In this document: one piece after another, positions 24,051 through 33,398 of the stretch
Layout: every line of letters starts with the position of its first letter
Numbering within the stretch: the first letter of the stretch is position 1
Assembly (NCBI RefSeq): GCF_937958065.1
Contig: NZ_CALFXI010000106.1
Coordinates: 1 to 54,144 of the forward strand
DNA length: 54,144 nucleotides
From: an uncultured Steroidobacter sp.
GTDB lineage: Bacteria > Pseudomonadota > Gammaproteobacteria > Steroidobacterales > Steroidobacteraceae
Direction: 5' to 3'
The notes under the pieces: model-generated
Seen by the model: the letters and a program-made list of their open reading frames with translations, nothing else
The model's database searches: none
Told to the model about the DNA's origin: nothing
Program-made: the position numbers and the translations under genes

Positions 24051-25133
24051 TCAGCCTGGCGCGGGCGCCGCGACCGAGTCGCGTTTGACCAGGACGTGCG
24101 CGACGACGTGATCGACCACGACGCGGGCTTCGCCATCTTTACGCCGACGGATGCTCCGCAACAGCAGATCGATGGAAGAGGCCGCCATCGCGGCGATGGG
24201 CTGGCGGATGGTGGTCAGCTCCGGCCAGACCGTGGTGGCGGTGGGCGTATCGTCGAAACCGACCACGGATATGTCGCGCGGTACATCCATTCCCCGGCGG
24301 TGCGCGACCGACACCGCCGCGGCCGCCATGTCGTCGTTGCTTGCAAAAATGGCAGTTGGCGGCTTCTTGCGCGCGAGCAGTTTTTCGGCCGCTTCCAGGC
24401 CCGAGCGATAGGTGAAGAAGCCTTGCTGAACCAGGGTCGGATCGACCGGCACGCCGGCGGCCGCCATGGCGGCCTGGAAACCTTCGTAGCGCAGGGCGCT
24501 GGCCGTCTGATTGGGATGGCCTTTGATGAAGGCGATGCGCGAATGCCCGAACGAGAGCAGATGTTCGGTCATCTCTTGCGCTGCTCGAAAGTCATCGATG
24601 CGCACGCCGGAGATGTCGGGCTGAAAGCGGCCGGAGGCGATCGCCACGACGGGAATTCCCGCAGCCACCAGCTCGGAACAAACAGCCTTCGATTCACACA
24701 GCGGGGGCGGCAGGATCACGCCCGCCACGCTCTGCGCGATCTTGCGAGCCGCGGCCCGTTCGGTCGCGCGCGTCATGTGATCCCACGTGTCGAGCACGAG
24801 CTGCGTGGCCGCCTTGCTGGCCCCATCCAGCGCGCCGACCAGCAGCTCGCTCAAATAGGCGGAGCTCGGGTTTGTATAGATCAGTGCGATTCGAGTTCCC
24901 GATGCGGCGGCTAGCGAGCGGGCGGCGGCGTTCGGTGTGTAGTTGAGCTCGCGCACCGTGCGCATCACCAGTTCGCGCGTCGCGGCTCTCACATTGGCGT
25001 TGCCGTTGACCACTCGGGACACGGTCATCGGCGATACGCCGGCTCGCTGGGCCACCTCGTGAATGGTGACGGCGGCACTCTTGCGGCGGGTCGAAGTGGC
25101 CGAGTTTCGGGCCTTGCGGGGTGCGTTTTGCAT
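24051..25133 (-). CDS. xylR: LacI-family transcriptional regulator, probable xylose/xylan repressor
   Basis: A 360-residue protein with a basic N-terminal tail. The LacI HTH and hinge run over about residues 22-80 (TIHEVAQRAGVSPMTVSRVV, then YTPNAAARSLAA). A periplasmic-binding-like sensor domain follows, with GFDDTPTATTVWPELTTIRQP near the C terminus. It lies between the xylose operon and the glucuronoxylan operon. Perfect LacI-type operators flank it at 23968 and 25223, so it is the natural candidate to repress both, with xylose or a xylose derivative as inducer (inference). The xylR symbol is positional; the ligand has not been shown. Confidence 0.88.
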   Translation of the reverse strand: MQNAPRKARNSATSTRRKSAAVTIHEVAQRAGVSPMTVSRVVNGNANVRAATRELVMRTVRELNYTPNAAARSLAAASGTRIALIYTNPSSAYLSELLVGALDGASKAATQLVLDTWDHMTRATERAAARKIAQSVAGVILPPPLCESKAVCSELVAAGIPVVAIASGRFQPDISGVRIDDFRAAQEMTEHLLSFGHSRIAFIKGHPNQTASALRYEGFQAAMAAAGVPVDPTLVQQGFFTYRSGLEAAEKLLARKKPPTAIFASNDDMAAAAVSVAHRRGMDVPRDISVVGFDDTPTATTVWPELTTIRQPIAAMAASSIDLLLRSIRRRKDGEARVVVDHVVAHVLVKRDSVAAPAPG

Positions 25134-25222
25134 GAAAGTCGTGAGCGCGGGGCTGAGGCTCGAATGAATTCAGCACATTATCGCCTCGGAGCGGTGAAGG
25201 GTGGAAGCGCGCCGAACGACCG

Positions 25223-25236
25223 TGTTACCGTTACCA
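25223..25236. promoter_or_regulatory. LacI-type operator (XylR site 2)
   Basis: TGTTACCGTTACCA fits TGNTANCGNTANCA exactly, although its outer arms are not perfectly complementary. It is 33 bp upstream of the GH67 start and 90 bp upstream of the lacI start, so it can control both divergent units. Confidence 0.7.
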
Positions 25237-25268
25237 AAACGCGGATGGGTCGATGGTAGGGGGACGAG

Positions 25269-27461
25269 ATGGCATCAGGTCATCGTGCGCTGGGTGGCGA
25301 GCGCGCGCCTTTGTTTCGAGCGATTCTGGCTGTTTGGGCGCTGTGCGCGGCGCTTTTCATGCAGCCCGCCGCCGCCGAGGATGGCTATGAGCTGTGGCTG
25401 CGGTATCGTTCGCTCCCTGCCGAACAACGTGTTTTATACGTATCTGCCACCAGTCAGCTGGTGATGCCGACGCCTTCGTCGACCCTGGTCGCCGCCAAGG
25501 ACGAGCTGTTGCGCGGGTTGCAGGGCTTGCTGTCACAACGGCCCGCCATTGCGGACCGTGTCTCCGCGCCTGGGTTGTTGGTAGGCACGCCGGGCTCGAA
25601 TGCGCAGATCGCACAGCTCGATCTGGGATTGAAGGCGCTCGCGCCGCAAGGCTATGTCATTCGTCACCGGCGCATCGATGACCGGCAGACCATCGTCATC
25701 GCCGCCAACGACGACGTGGGCGTGCTCTATGGGGTGTTTCATTTCCTGCGGCTGCTGCAGACCCATCAGCCGCTAGGCAATCTGAATATCACCGAGTCCT
25801 CGCGCATTCAGCTGCGCATGCTGAATCATTGGGACAATCTGGATCGCACCGTCGAGCGCGGCTATGCCGGCTTCTCGCTCTGGGATTGGCACAAGCTTCC
25901 CGATTACCTCGACCCGCGCTACACCGACTACGCGCGCGCCAACGCATCCATCGGCATCAATGCGACGGTGCTCACCAACGTCAATGCCAACGCGACGATG
26001 CTGACGGCGCCCTATCTGGAGAAGGCCGCCGCGCTGGCGAACGTGTTCCGTCCGTACGGCATCCGAGTGTTTCTAACGGCACGGTTCAGTGCGCCGGTGG
26101 AGATCGGCGGCTTGAAGACAGCCGATCCGACCGACCCGGCCGTGCAGCAATGGTGGAAGGCGAAGGCCGCGGAGGTCTACAAAGTCATTCCCGACTTCGG
26201 TGGCTTCCTGGTCAAAGCGAATTCCGAAGGACAGCCCGGTCCGCAGGATTACGGCCGCACGCATGCCGACGGTGCGAATATGCTGGCCGACGCCGTGAAA
26301 CCTTTCGGCGGCATGGTGATCTGGCGCGCGTTCGTTTACTCGCACGAGCAGCCGGACGATCGCGCCAAGCAGGCCTATGACGAGTTCGTGCCGCTCGACG
26401 GCAAGTTCCGCGACAACGTGCTGGTGCAGGTGAAGAACGGCGCCATCGACTTCCAGCCGCGCGAGCCGTTCCATCCCTTGTTCGGCGCCATGCCGAAGAC
26501 GCCGCTGGCCATGGAATTCCAGATCACCAAGGAATATCTGGGCTTCGCCACGCACCTGGTCTATCTCGGCGCCTTCTACGAAGAAGTGCTGCGCGCGGAC
26601 ACCTATCGCCCGCGCCAGGGTTCGACCGTGGCGAAGATCCTCGACGGCTCCGTGCATGACTACTCGCACACGGCGATTGCGGGCGTGGCCAACATCGGCA
26701 CCGATCGCAACTGGAGCGGCGCGCAGTTCGAGCAGGCGAACTGGTATGCGTTCGGGCGTCTCGCCTGGAATCCGATGCTGTCGTCCAAGGACCTCGCCGA
26801 AGAATGGGTGCGGATGACGTTCTCGAACGATCCGCAGTTCGTGCAGCCCGTGGTGGCGATGATGATGAAGTCGCACGAAGCGGTGGTCGACTACATGACG
26901 CCGCTCGGCCTGCATCATCTGATGGGGCGCGGTCATCACTACGGTCCTGGCCCCTGGGTCGAAGGCGGCCCGCGCGCCGACTGGACGTCCGTTTACTACC
27001 ATCGCGCCGATGCGAACGGCATCGGCTTCGATCGGACCAAGACGGGCAGCAACGCCGTCGCTCAGTACGCGCCGCCGGTGGCTGCTCAGTTTGGTGATCT
27101 CAAGCGGGTCCCCGAGCAGTTCCTGCTCTGGTTCCATCACGTGCCTTGGGACTATCGCACCCGGTCCGGTCGCATTCTCTGGGACGAGCTGGTGTATCGA
27201 TATACGCGCGGCGTCGATACCGTTCGGGAGATGGAAGGAACGTGGCAAGGCCTGGCGAGGTTCGTCGACGCCGAACGTCACCAGCAGGTCGCCGCGTTCC
27301 TGAAGATTCAAGAGAAGGAAGCGAAGTGGTGGCGCGATGCCAGCGTCGCGTACTTCCAGACCTTCTCGAAGCGACCCTTGCCCGCCGGCTTCGCGCCGCC
27401 CGAGCACTCGCTCGAGTACTACAAGTCGCTCGAATTCCCGTACGCACCGGGACATCACTGA
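25269..27461 (+). CDS. GH67 alpha-glucuronidase, exported
   Basis: A 730-residue protein with a signal peptide (about 1-36, ending PAAAEDG). A full GH67 architecture follows: an N-terminal beta-sandwich, then a TIM barrel with FSLWDWHKLPDYLDPRYTDYARANASIGIN, GGFLVKANSEGQPGPQDYGRTHADGANMLADA in the active-site region, VQVKNGAIDFQPREP and EFQITKEYLGF. A helical C-terminal domain includes HHLMGRGHHYGPGPW. It removes (4-O-methyl)-D-glucuronic acid from the non-reducing end of aldouronic xylo-oligosaccharides. Released glucuronate would feed the ManD branch. A GGGGGACGAG ribosome-binding site precedes the start. The signal peptide suggests periplasmic action. Confidence 0.95.
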   Translation: MASGHRALGGERAPLFRAILAVWALCAALFMQPAAAEDGYELWLRYRSLPAEQRVLYVSATSQLVMPTPSSTLVAAKDELLRGLQGLLSQRPAIADRVSAPGLLVGTPGSNAQIAQLDLGLKALAPQGYVIRHRRIDDRQTIVIAANDDVGVLYGVFHFLRLLQTHQPLGNLNITESSRIQLRMLNHWDNLDRTVERGYAGFSLWDWHKLPDYLDPRYTDYARANASIGINATVLTNVNANATMLTAPYLEKAAALANVFRPYGIRVFLTARFSAPVEIGGLKTADPTDPAVQQWWKAKAAEVYKVIPDFGGFLVKANSEGQPGPQDYGRTHADGANMLADAVKPFGGMVIWRAFVYSHEQPDDRAKQAYDEFVPLDGKFRDNVLVQVKNGAIDFQPREPFHPLFGAMPKTPLAMEFQITKEYLGFATHLVYLGAFYEEVLRADTYRPRQGSTVAKILDGSVHDYSHTAIAGVANIGTDRNWSGAQFEQANWYAFGRLAWNPMLSSKDLAEEWVRMTFSNDPQFVQPVVAMMMKSHEAVVDYMTPLGLHHLMGRGHHYGPGPWVEGGPRADWTSVYYHRADANGIGFDRTKTGSNAVAQYAPPVAAQFGDLKRVPEQFLLWFHHVPWDYRTRSGRILWDELVYRYTRGVDTVREMEGTWQGLARFVDAERHQQVAAFLKIQEKEAKWWRDASVAYFQTFSKRPLPAGFAPPEHSLEYYKSLEFPYAPGHH

Positions 27462-27463
27462 TC

Positions 27464-29425
27464 ATGAGGGCTCGTCGTATGTCCAAGTGGCTTGCGGGCG
27501 CGATGGTGTCGTTGGGGGCGGTGCTCGCGGCGTCGGGCGCAAACGCGGCGCTGCTGCACGACTTGTTTCAGGACCACGTGGTGCTGCAGCGGGAACGGGC
27601 CATCAATGTCTGGGGTCGTGCTGCGCCGGGCGAATCGCTCACGGTGACGTTGGCGAACTCGAAGGTACAGGCAACGGCGGATTCGACCGGGCTATGGCGA
27701 TCGAGCCTGCCCAGCATGAGTGCGGGCGGTCCGTATGCGCTGTCCGTCAGCGCGGCCTCGGGCGAGAAGCAGGTCGTCAACGATGTGATGATCGGCGATG
27801 TGTGGTTGTGCTCGGGCCAGTCCAACATGGTCCTGCAAGTCCACCGCGCGCTCGACTCCCGCTCCGAAATCGCCAACTCGACGAACGACTCCATCCGCAT
27901 GCTCACCGTGCCGCTGGCGAACGATCCGGTGCCCCAGTATGGCTTCGCCAGCCCGGTGCAATGGTTGAAGGCGTCGCCGACCACTGTGCCGGAGTTCTCG
28001 GCCGTCTGTTTGTATTTCGCACGCGAGCTGCAGAAGAAAGACAAGGTGCCGATGGGCTTGATCGCTGCGGCATGGGGCGGTTCGAAGATCCAGGCGTGGA
28101 TGACGGAGCCCGCGCTTCGCTCCCTCGGAAATTACGATCGCGCGCTCGATGCGTTGGTGCAGTCGAGCAAGGATCCTGTGGCCGCAGCTTCGCAGTGGGC
28201 CAGCATCTGGGAAGGCTGGTGGCGCGAGCGGACCAACGACAAGGCGGGCCAGGAGCCCTGGAGCGCGAAGCCCCATGGCGAGTGGAAAGCTGCGCCGATC
28301 GAGCGTGGCTACTGGGAAGATTGGGGCATCCCGGAGCTGTCGAACTATAACGGCCTGTTGTGGTATCGAACGAATGTGACTTTGACCAAGTCACAAGCCT
28401 CGCAGCAGGCCACGTTAGCCTTGGGACGCGTGGATGAGTCCGATCAGGTCTGGGTCAATGGTCGGCTGATCGGCGCCGCGGGGCCGGGCGGCGAGAAGTC
28501 GTATCCATTGCCGCCGAAGGTGCTGCGGGCGGGAGAGAACACAGTCGTCGTCAGCGTGCTGGATACGTACGCGAACGGTGGCCTGCCGGGTCCAATGGAG
28601 AGTCGTGCGCTTCGATTCGCCGACGGCTCGAGCGTCGTTCTGAACAGAGAGTGGCGCTACCAATTGCCGCCCGCCAGCGCCGCGTTCCCGTTGCGCGCAC
28701 CTTGGGAGGCGGTCGCCGGATTGGGCGTGATTCACAACGGCATGATTGCGCCGCTGTCGAACCTCGGCTTGCGCGGTGTGCTTTGGTATCAGGGCGAATC
28801 CAACACCGATGAGGCCGATCAGTATCAAACGCTGCTGACGCGCTTCTTCGCCGACTGGCGGACGCAGTTTGGCGCGGACCTGCCGTTCTTCGTCGTGCAA
28901 CTGGCGAACTACGGTCCGGCCTCTACGCAACCTGTCGAGAGCGGTTGGGCGAACACACGAGAAGCGCAGCGTCTCGCCGTAAAACAAGATCGAAACGCAG
29001 GCCTCGCAATTGCTGTCGATCTGGGCGAGCGCACCGATATCCATCCGGCGAACAAACAAGAGGTCGCGCGCCGTCTGGCTCGCGCTGCGCGTCACGTTCT
29101 GTACAAGGACGCCCCTCCTCCGTCCGGCCCGGTGGCGGTGAATGCGCGTCGCGAAGGTGACGCCGTCTCGGTCGAATTCACCGACATAACCGGAAAGCTC
29201 GTGACCTACAGCGCCGCGCGTCCGATTGGTTTCGAAACATGCGGTGCTGCTGCCGGCACTTGCGAATACGCGGAAGCGACGTTGCAGGGACAGCGCGTGC
29301 TGTTGAAGAGCTCGAACGCCGCTACAGCGACGCGCGTCCGCTACTGCTGGGCTGACAGCCCGGTGTGCACGTTATACGACGAAGCTCCGCTGCCGGCCGG
29401 CCCGTTCCAGCTCGAGGTAAGATGA
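27464..29425 (+). CDS. SGNH-type sialate O-acetylesterase family protein, probable acetylxylan esterase
   Basis: A 653-residue exported protein (signal peptide ending SGANAALL). It has the DUF303/SIAE catalytic signature DVWLCSGQSNM (Ser nucleophile), an inserted beta-sandwich carrying ARELQ and a sugar-binding-like segment, LWYQGESNTDEADQY (second conserved block) and a C-terminal DLGERTDIHPANKQ holding the catalytic Asp/His. In xylan clusters such enzymes remove acetyl groups from xylo-oligosaccharides or glucuronoxylan fragments. True sialic acid activity is unlikely, since no sialate genes are nearby. The start at 27464 is 3 bp after the GH67 stop; the ATG at 27479 has a better-spaced GAGGG ribosome-binding site and may be the true start. 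Confidence 0.88.
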   Translation: MRARRMSKWLAGAMVSLGAVLAASGANAALLHDLFQDHVVLQRERAINVWGRAAPGESLTVTLANSKVQATADSTGLWRSSLPSMSAGGPYALSVSAASGEKQVVNDVMIGDVWLCSGQSNMVLQVHRALDSRSEIANSTNDSIRMLTVPLANDPVPQYGFASPVQWLKASPTTVPEFSAVCLYFARELQKKDKVPMGLIAAAWGGSKIQAWMTEPALRSLGNYDRALDALVQSSKDPVAAASQWASIWEGWWRERTNDKAGQEPWSAKPHGEWKAAPIERGYWEDWGIPELSNYNGLLWYRTNVTLTKSQASQQATLALGRVDESDQVWVNGRLIGAAGPGGEKSYPLPPKVLRAGENTVVVSVLDTYANGGLPGPMESRALRFADGSSVVLNREWRYQLPPASAAFPLRAPWEAVAGLGVIHNGMIAPLSNLGLRGVLWYQGESNTDEADQYQTLLTRFFADWRTQFGADLPFFVVQLANYGPASTQPVESGWANTREAQRLAVKQDRNAGLAIAVDLGERTDIHPANKQEVARRLARAARHVLYKDAPPPSGPVAVNARREGDAVSVEFTDITGKLVTYSAARPIGFETCGAAAGTCEYAEATLQGQRVLLKSSNAATATRVRYCWADSPVCTLYDEAPLPAGPFQLEVR

Positions 29426-30681
29426 TGTATGTTGAGCAGGAGCCGCCCCCGGTGGCCGGCTCGAGTCGCGATCGCGAGATCGTGGACGCCAGAGTGATCG
29501 TGACCTGCCCGGGACGGAACTTCGTTACGTTGAAAATCGTGACCCGCTCGGGCATCACCGGGCTGGGGGATGCCACGCTCAATGGTCGGGAGCTGGCGGT
29601 CGCAGCGTACCTGCAAGAGCACATCGTGCCCAATCTGATCGGCAAGGACGCGGGTCGTATCGAAGACACCTGGCAGTTCTTCTATCGCGGCGCGTACTGG
29701 CGTCGTGGCCCCGTGACGATGACGGCGATTGCGGCAGTCGACGTGGCCTTGTGGGACATCGTCGCGAAGCTCGCAGGCTTGCCTCTGTATCAGATGCTGG
29801 GGGGGCGTTCGCGCGAAGGTGCGCTGGTCTACGCGCACGCAAACGGTCGTGACATCGCCGAGACGAGCGATGAAGTCGGCCGTTACATCGAGATGGGATT
29901 TCGCGCGGTCCGTGCTCAATGCGCCGTGCCGGGCGTTGCGAAGACGTACGGAATTGCGAGCGGAGGCGAGGCTTACGAGCCGGCCGAGACCCAGCTGCCG
30001 CTGGAAACATTGTGGTCGACGCCGAAGTATCTGGAGGTCGTGCCGAAGCTGTTCGAGCAGTTGCGGGTCGATCATGGCAAGGACGTCGAGCTGTTACACG
30101 ATGCCCATCACCGCATGACGCCGATCGAGGCGGCGCGCCTGGCACGCAGCCTCGAGCCCTATCGGCTGTTCTGGCTGGAAGACGCGACGCCGGCGGAAAA
30201 CCAGCAGGCATTCGAGCTGATCCGGCGCCATTCAGTCACCCCGCTGGCCGTGGGCGAGGTGTTCAACTCGATCTGGGATTGCAAACATCTGATCGAGAAT
30301 CAGCTGGTCGACTACATCCGCGCCACCATCGTGCACGCTGGTGGCATCACGCATGTGCGCCGTATCGCGGATTTTGCTTCGCTCTATCAAGTGCGCACCG
30401 GTTTCCACGGTGCGACCGATCTTTCGCCGGTGTGCATGGGCGCGGCCCTGCATTTCAATACCTGGGTGCCCAACTTCGGCATTCAGGAGTGGATGCAGCA
30501 CACCAGGCAGACCGATGCAGTGTTTCCACACGACTATCACTTCCGGGATGGCCGGCTGCACTGTGGCGAGTCGCCGGGACATGGCGTCACCATCGATGAG
30601 CAGCTTGCCTCCAAGTATCCGTACTCGCCCAAACAACTACCCGTCGCTCGCCTCGAGGACGGCTCAATGTGGGATTGGTAA
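29422..30681 (+). CDS. manD: D-mannonate dehydratase (ManD, enolase superfamily)
   Basis: A 419-residue enolase-superfamily protein of the ManD/RspA group. It has IVDARVIVTCPGRNFVTLKI, FFYRGAYWRRGPVTMTAIAAVD, YAHANG, RAVRAQCAVPG, LLHDAHHRM (metal Asp), FWLEDATPAEN (Glu), VGEVFNSIWDC (Glu) and GFHGATDLSPVCM (catalytic His). It dehydrates D-mannonate to 2-keto-3-deoxy-D-gluconate, the third step of glucuronate breakdown; the upstream steps (UxaC, UxuB) are not in the window. The start overlaps the esterase stop by 4 bp (ATGATG at 29422-29427); the second ATG is an alternative. Some RspA-group proteins have low activity, but the glucuronidase context favours a real role. Confidence 0.9.
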   Translation: MMYVEQEPPPVAGSSRDREIVDARVIVTCPGRNFVTLKIVTRSGITGLGDATLNGRELAVAAYLQEHIVPNLIGKDAGRIEDTWQFFYRGAYWRRGPVTMTAIAAVDVALWDIVAKLAGLPLYQMLGGRSREGALVYAHANGRDIAETSDEVGRYIEMGFRAVRAQCAVPGVAKTYGIASGGEAYEPAETQLPLETLWSTPKYLEVVPKLFEQLRVDHGKDVELLHDAHHRMTPIEAARLARSLEPYRLFWLEDATPAENQQAFELIRRHSVTPLAVGEVFNSIWDCKHLIENQLVDYIRATIVHAGGITHVRRIADFASLYQVRTGFHGATDLSPVCMGAALHFNTWVPNFGIQEWMQHTRQTDAVFPHDYHFRDGRLHCGESPGHGVTIDEQLASKYPYSPKQLPVARLEDGSMWDW

Positions 30682-30683
30682 CC

Positions 30684-33353
30684 ATGCGCTACACCAGCTC
30701 GGGATCGACGAAACTTGCCGTAACAGTGGCCGCGCTGCTGGCCGTTTCGCTGTCGGCAGTCGCGGAACAGCCGATATACAAGGACTTGAACAAGTCGTTC
30801 GAAGAGCGCGCCGCCGACCTGGTGTCACGCATGACCTTGGAGGAGAAGGTCTCGCAGCTGGGCAACGACGCGCCCGCGATTGCGCGGCTCGACGTGCCGG
30901 CATACGAATGGTGGAACGAGGCACTGCACGGCGTGGCTCGGGCCGGTGCGGCGACTGTGTTTCCTCAAGCCATCGGGCTCGCGGCCACGTTCGATGACAA
31001 GCTGATGTTCGAGATCGCCACGGCGATCAGCGACGAAGCGCGGGCCAAGCATCATGAGTTCGCGCGTCGCGGGCTGCGCAAGCGCTATCAGGGTCTGACG
31101 TTCTGGTCGCCGAACATCAATATCTTTCGCGATCCTCGCTGGGGGCGCGGCCAGGAAACGTATGGCGAGGATCCCTGGCTCACCTCCCGCATGGGCGTTG
31201 CGTTCGTGAAGGGTTTGCAGGGTGACGATCCGAAATATCGCAAGGTCGACGCCACCGCGAAGCATTTCGCGGTCCACAGTGGACCGGAGGCGGACCGGCA
31301 TCATTTCGACGTTCACCCGAGCGAGCGGGACCTGTATGAAACCTATCTGCCGGCGTTCCAGGCGCTGGTGCAGGAAGGCAAGGTTGCATCGGTGATGGGG
31401 GCCTACAACCGCGTCTACGGCGAGTCGGCGTCGGCCAGCCCGCGACTGCTGCAGCAGATTCTTCGCCAAGACTGGGGCTTCCAGGGCTATGTCGTCTCGG
31501 ACTGCGATTCCATCGAGGACATCTACAAGCATCACAAGATCGTTGCGACGGCGCCCGAAGCCGCCGCATTGGGCGTGCGGTACGGTTGTGAGCTGGACTG
31601 CGGCAAGACCTACGACGCGCTCCTGCCGGCCGTGAAGCAGAATCTGGTGAGCGAGAAGGAGATCGATGCCGCCGTTCGCAAGCTCATGCTCACCCGCTTC
31701 CAGTTGGGCATGTTCGATCCGCCGGAGCGCGTCCGCTGGGCGCAGATTCCATACTCGGTCAACCAATCGCCCAAGCATGATCAGCTGGCGCGCCGCGCGG
31801 CGCAGTCATCCATCGTCATGTTGAAGAACGACGGCATGCTGCCGCTGTCACGCGATATCAAAACGCTCGCCGTCATCGGCCCGACGGCAGATGAAGTCAT
31901 GTCGCTGCTCGGCAATTATTACGGCACGCCGGCGGCACCCGTGACGATCTTGCAGGGGATCCGTGAGGCCGCGGGCAAGCAGACCAAAGTGATCTACGCC
32001 CGTGGCGCGGACCTGGTCGAAGGTCGCGAAGAGCCGCGTGCCGTGCCGCTGATCGAAGCGAGCTTCTTGCGGCCCGACTCGAATTCGAAAGAGCAGGGGT
32101 TGAGAGGTGAGTATTTTCGCGGCCGCGACTTTGCCGGCGCGCCGGTGATGACGCGCATCGACTCGCGAATCGCATTCCGCTGGGATCGAGGCGCGCCGAC
32201 GGACGATCTGGCAGCGCGTGGTGAGCTTTCCAATGCACAAGCGTTGGCAGGCGACGACTTCAGCGTTCGCTGGACCGGTGAGCTGCTGCCGCCGACTTCG
32301 GGCAAGTATGAGTTGGTCGTGGGTGCGAACGATGGGGTGCGCCTGTATCTCGACGACCGCTTGATCGTGGACGGCTGGGAGCTCAACGAGCGCGTGAAGA
32401 GTCACAGTGCCAGCGTGGATCTCGAAGGCGGCCGTGCCTACCGGATCAAGCTGGAATATTTCGAAGACATTCGCGACGCCGAGGTGCGCCTGAGCTGGCG
32501 CCGTCCGGGAGCCAAGGAGCCCTTTGAAGAGGCGCTGGATGCCGCTCGCGCCGCCGATGCGGTCGTGTTCGTCGGCGGCTTGACCGGCGATGTTGAAGGC
32601 GAGGAGATGAAGGTGAGCTATCCGGGGTTCGCCGGCGGTGATCGCACCGACCTGCGCTTGCCCGGCAGCCAACGCAAGCTGCTCGAAGCGCTGCACGCGA
32701 CGGGCAAGCCGATTGCACTGGTGCTCACTGGCGGTTCGGCGCTTGCAGTGGACTGGGCGCAGCAGCGCCTGCCCGCGATCGTGATGGCGTGGTATCCAGG
32801 TCAGCGCGGTGGTAACGCGGTCGCCGACGTGTTGTTTGGCGATGTGAATCCGTCGGGCCGTCTGCCGGTTACGTTCTACAAAGAGAACGAGAAGCTGCCG
32901 GCATTCGACGACTACGACATGCAGGGCCGCACCTATCGCTATTTCACGGGCCAGCCGCTGTATCCCTTCGGTCACGGCCTCTCGTACACACGCTTCGAGT
33001 ATTCGAACCTGAAGCTGGATCGAGCGAGTGTCGCCGCGGATGGCACCCTGCAGGCGTCGCTTACCGTGAAGAACGTGAGCTCACGTGCTGGCGACGAAGT
33101 CGTTCAGCTCTATGTCGCGCCGCAGGGCTCCAAGCAGCAGCGGGCCAACAAGGATCTGCGCGGTGTGAAGCGCGTTGCGTTGAAACCGGGCGAGGCGGGC
33201 ACGGTCAGCTTTACTCTCAATGCATCCAATGATCTGCGGCACTATGACGTGAACGCCAAGCGCTACGCCGTCGCTGCGGGCAAGTACGAAGTCCAGGTCG
33301 GTGCGTCGAGCGCGGACATTCGTGCTCGACAGACGTTTGAAGTGAAGCGCTGA
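30684..33353 (+). CDS. GH3 beta-xylosidase-like hydrolase with inserted PA14 domain
   Basis: An 889-residue exported protein (signal peptide about 1-28, SLSAVAEQ). The GH3 N-terminal barrel contains RDPRWGRGQETYGEDPW, KHFAVHSGPE and the nucleophile Asp273 in VVSDCDS. A GH3 C-terminal domain is interrupted by a PA14 domain at about 471-609 (GLRGEYFRGRDF to VRLSWRRPG). A fibronectin-III-like C-terminal domain follows (TVKNVSSRAGDEVVQLYV). The SDCDS form and the xylan operon favour beta-xylosidase (or arabinosidase) activity on xylo-oligosaccharides. The start is 3 bp after manD. It is the last gene of the operon, followed by a 13-bp-stem hairpin. Confidence 0.92.
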   Translation: MRYTSSGSTKLAVTVAALLAVSLSAVAEQPIYKDLNKSFEERAADLVSRMTLEEKVSQLGNDAPAIARLDVPAYEWWNEALHGVARAGAATVFPQAIGLAATFDDKLMFEIATAISDEARAKHHEFARRGLRKRYQGLTFWSPNINIFRDPRWGRGQETYGEDPWLTSRMGVAFVKGLQGDDPKYRKVDATAKHFAVHSGPEADRHHFDVHPSERDLYETYLPAFQALVQEGKVASVMGAYNRVYGESASASPRLLQQILRQDWGFQGYVVSDCDSIEDIYKHHKIVATAPEAAALGVRYGCELDCGKTYDALLPAVKQNLVSEKEIDAAVRKLMLTRFQLGMFDPPERVRWAQIPYSVNQSPKHDQLARRAAQSSIVMLKNDGMLPLSRDIKTLAVIGPTADEVMSLLGNYYGTPAAPVTILQGIREAAGKQTKVIYARGADLVEGREEPRAVPLIEASFLRPDSNSKEQGLRGEYFRGRDFAGAPVMTRIDSRIAFRWDRGAPTDDLAARGELSNAQALAGDDFSVRWTGELLPPTSGKYELVVGANDGVRLYLDDRLIVDGWELNERVKSHSASVDLEGGRAYRIKLEYFEDIRDAEVRLSWRRPGAKEPFEEALDAARAADAVVFVGGLTGDVEGEEMKVSYPGFAGGDRTDLRLPGSQRKLLEALHATGKPIALVLTGGSALAVDWAQQRLPAIVMAWYPGQRGGNAVADVLFGDVNPSGRLPVTFYKENEKLPAFDDYDMQGRTYRYFTGQPLYPFGHGLSYTRFEYSNLKLDRASVAADGTLQASLTVKNVSSRAGDEVVQLYVAPQGSKQQRANKDLRGVKRVALKPGEAGTVSFTLNASNDLRHYDVNAKRYAVAAGKYEVQVGASSADIRARQTFEVKR

Positions 33354-33363
33354 GTTGCAAGGC

Positions 33364-33393
33364 CTGGCGTCCGCCGTAGCCGGCGGACGCCAG
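33364..33393. terminator. Bidirectional terminator-like hairpin
   Basis: CTGGCGTCCGCCG (33364-33376) pairs perfectly over 13 bp with CGGCGGACGCCAG (33381-33393) around a TAGC loop. It lies in the 45-bp gap between the convergent GH3 and MFS genes. There is no long T tract, so termination may be partial or factor-assisted. Confidence 0.65.
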
Positions 33394-33398
33394 AGCAT

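Noticed and set aside
26073..27458. 461-codon minus-strand frame opposite the GH67 gene
   Set aside because: GH67 motifs on the plus strand are unmistakable; the antisense peptide has none.
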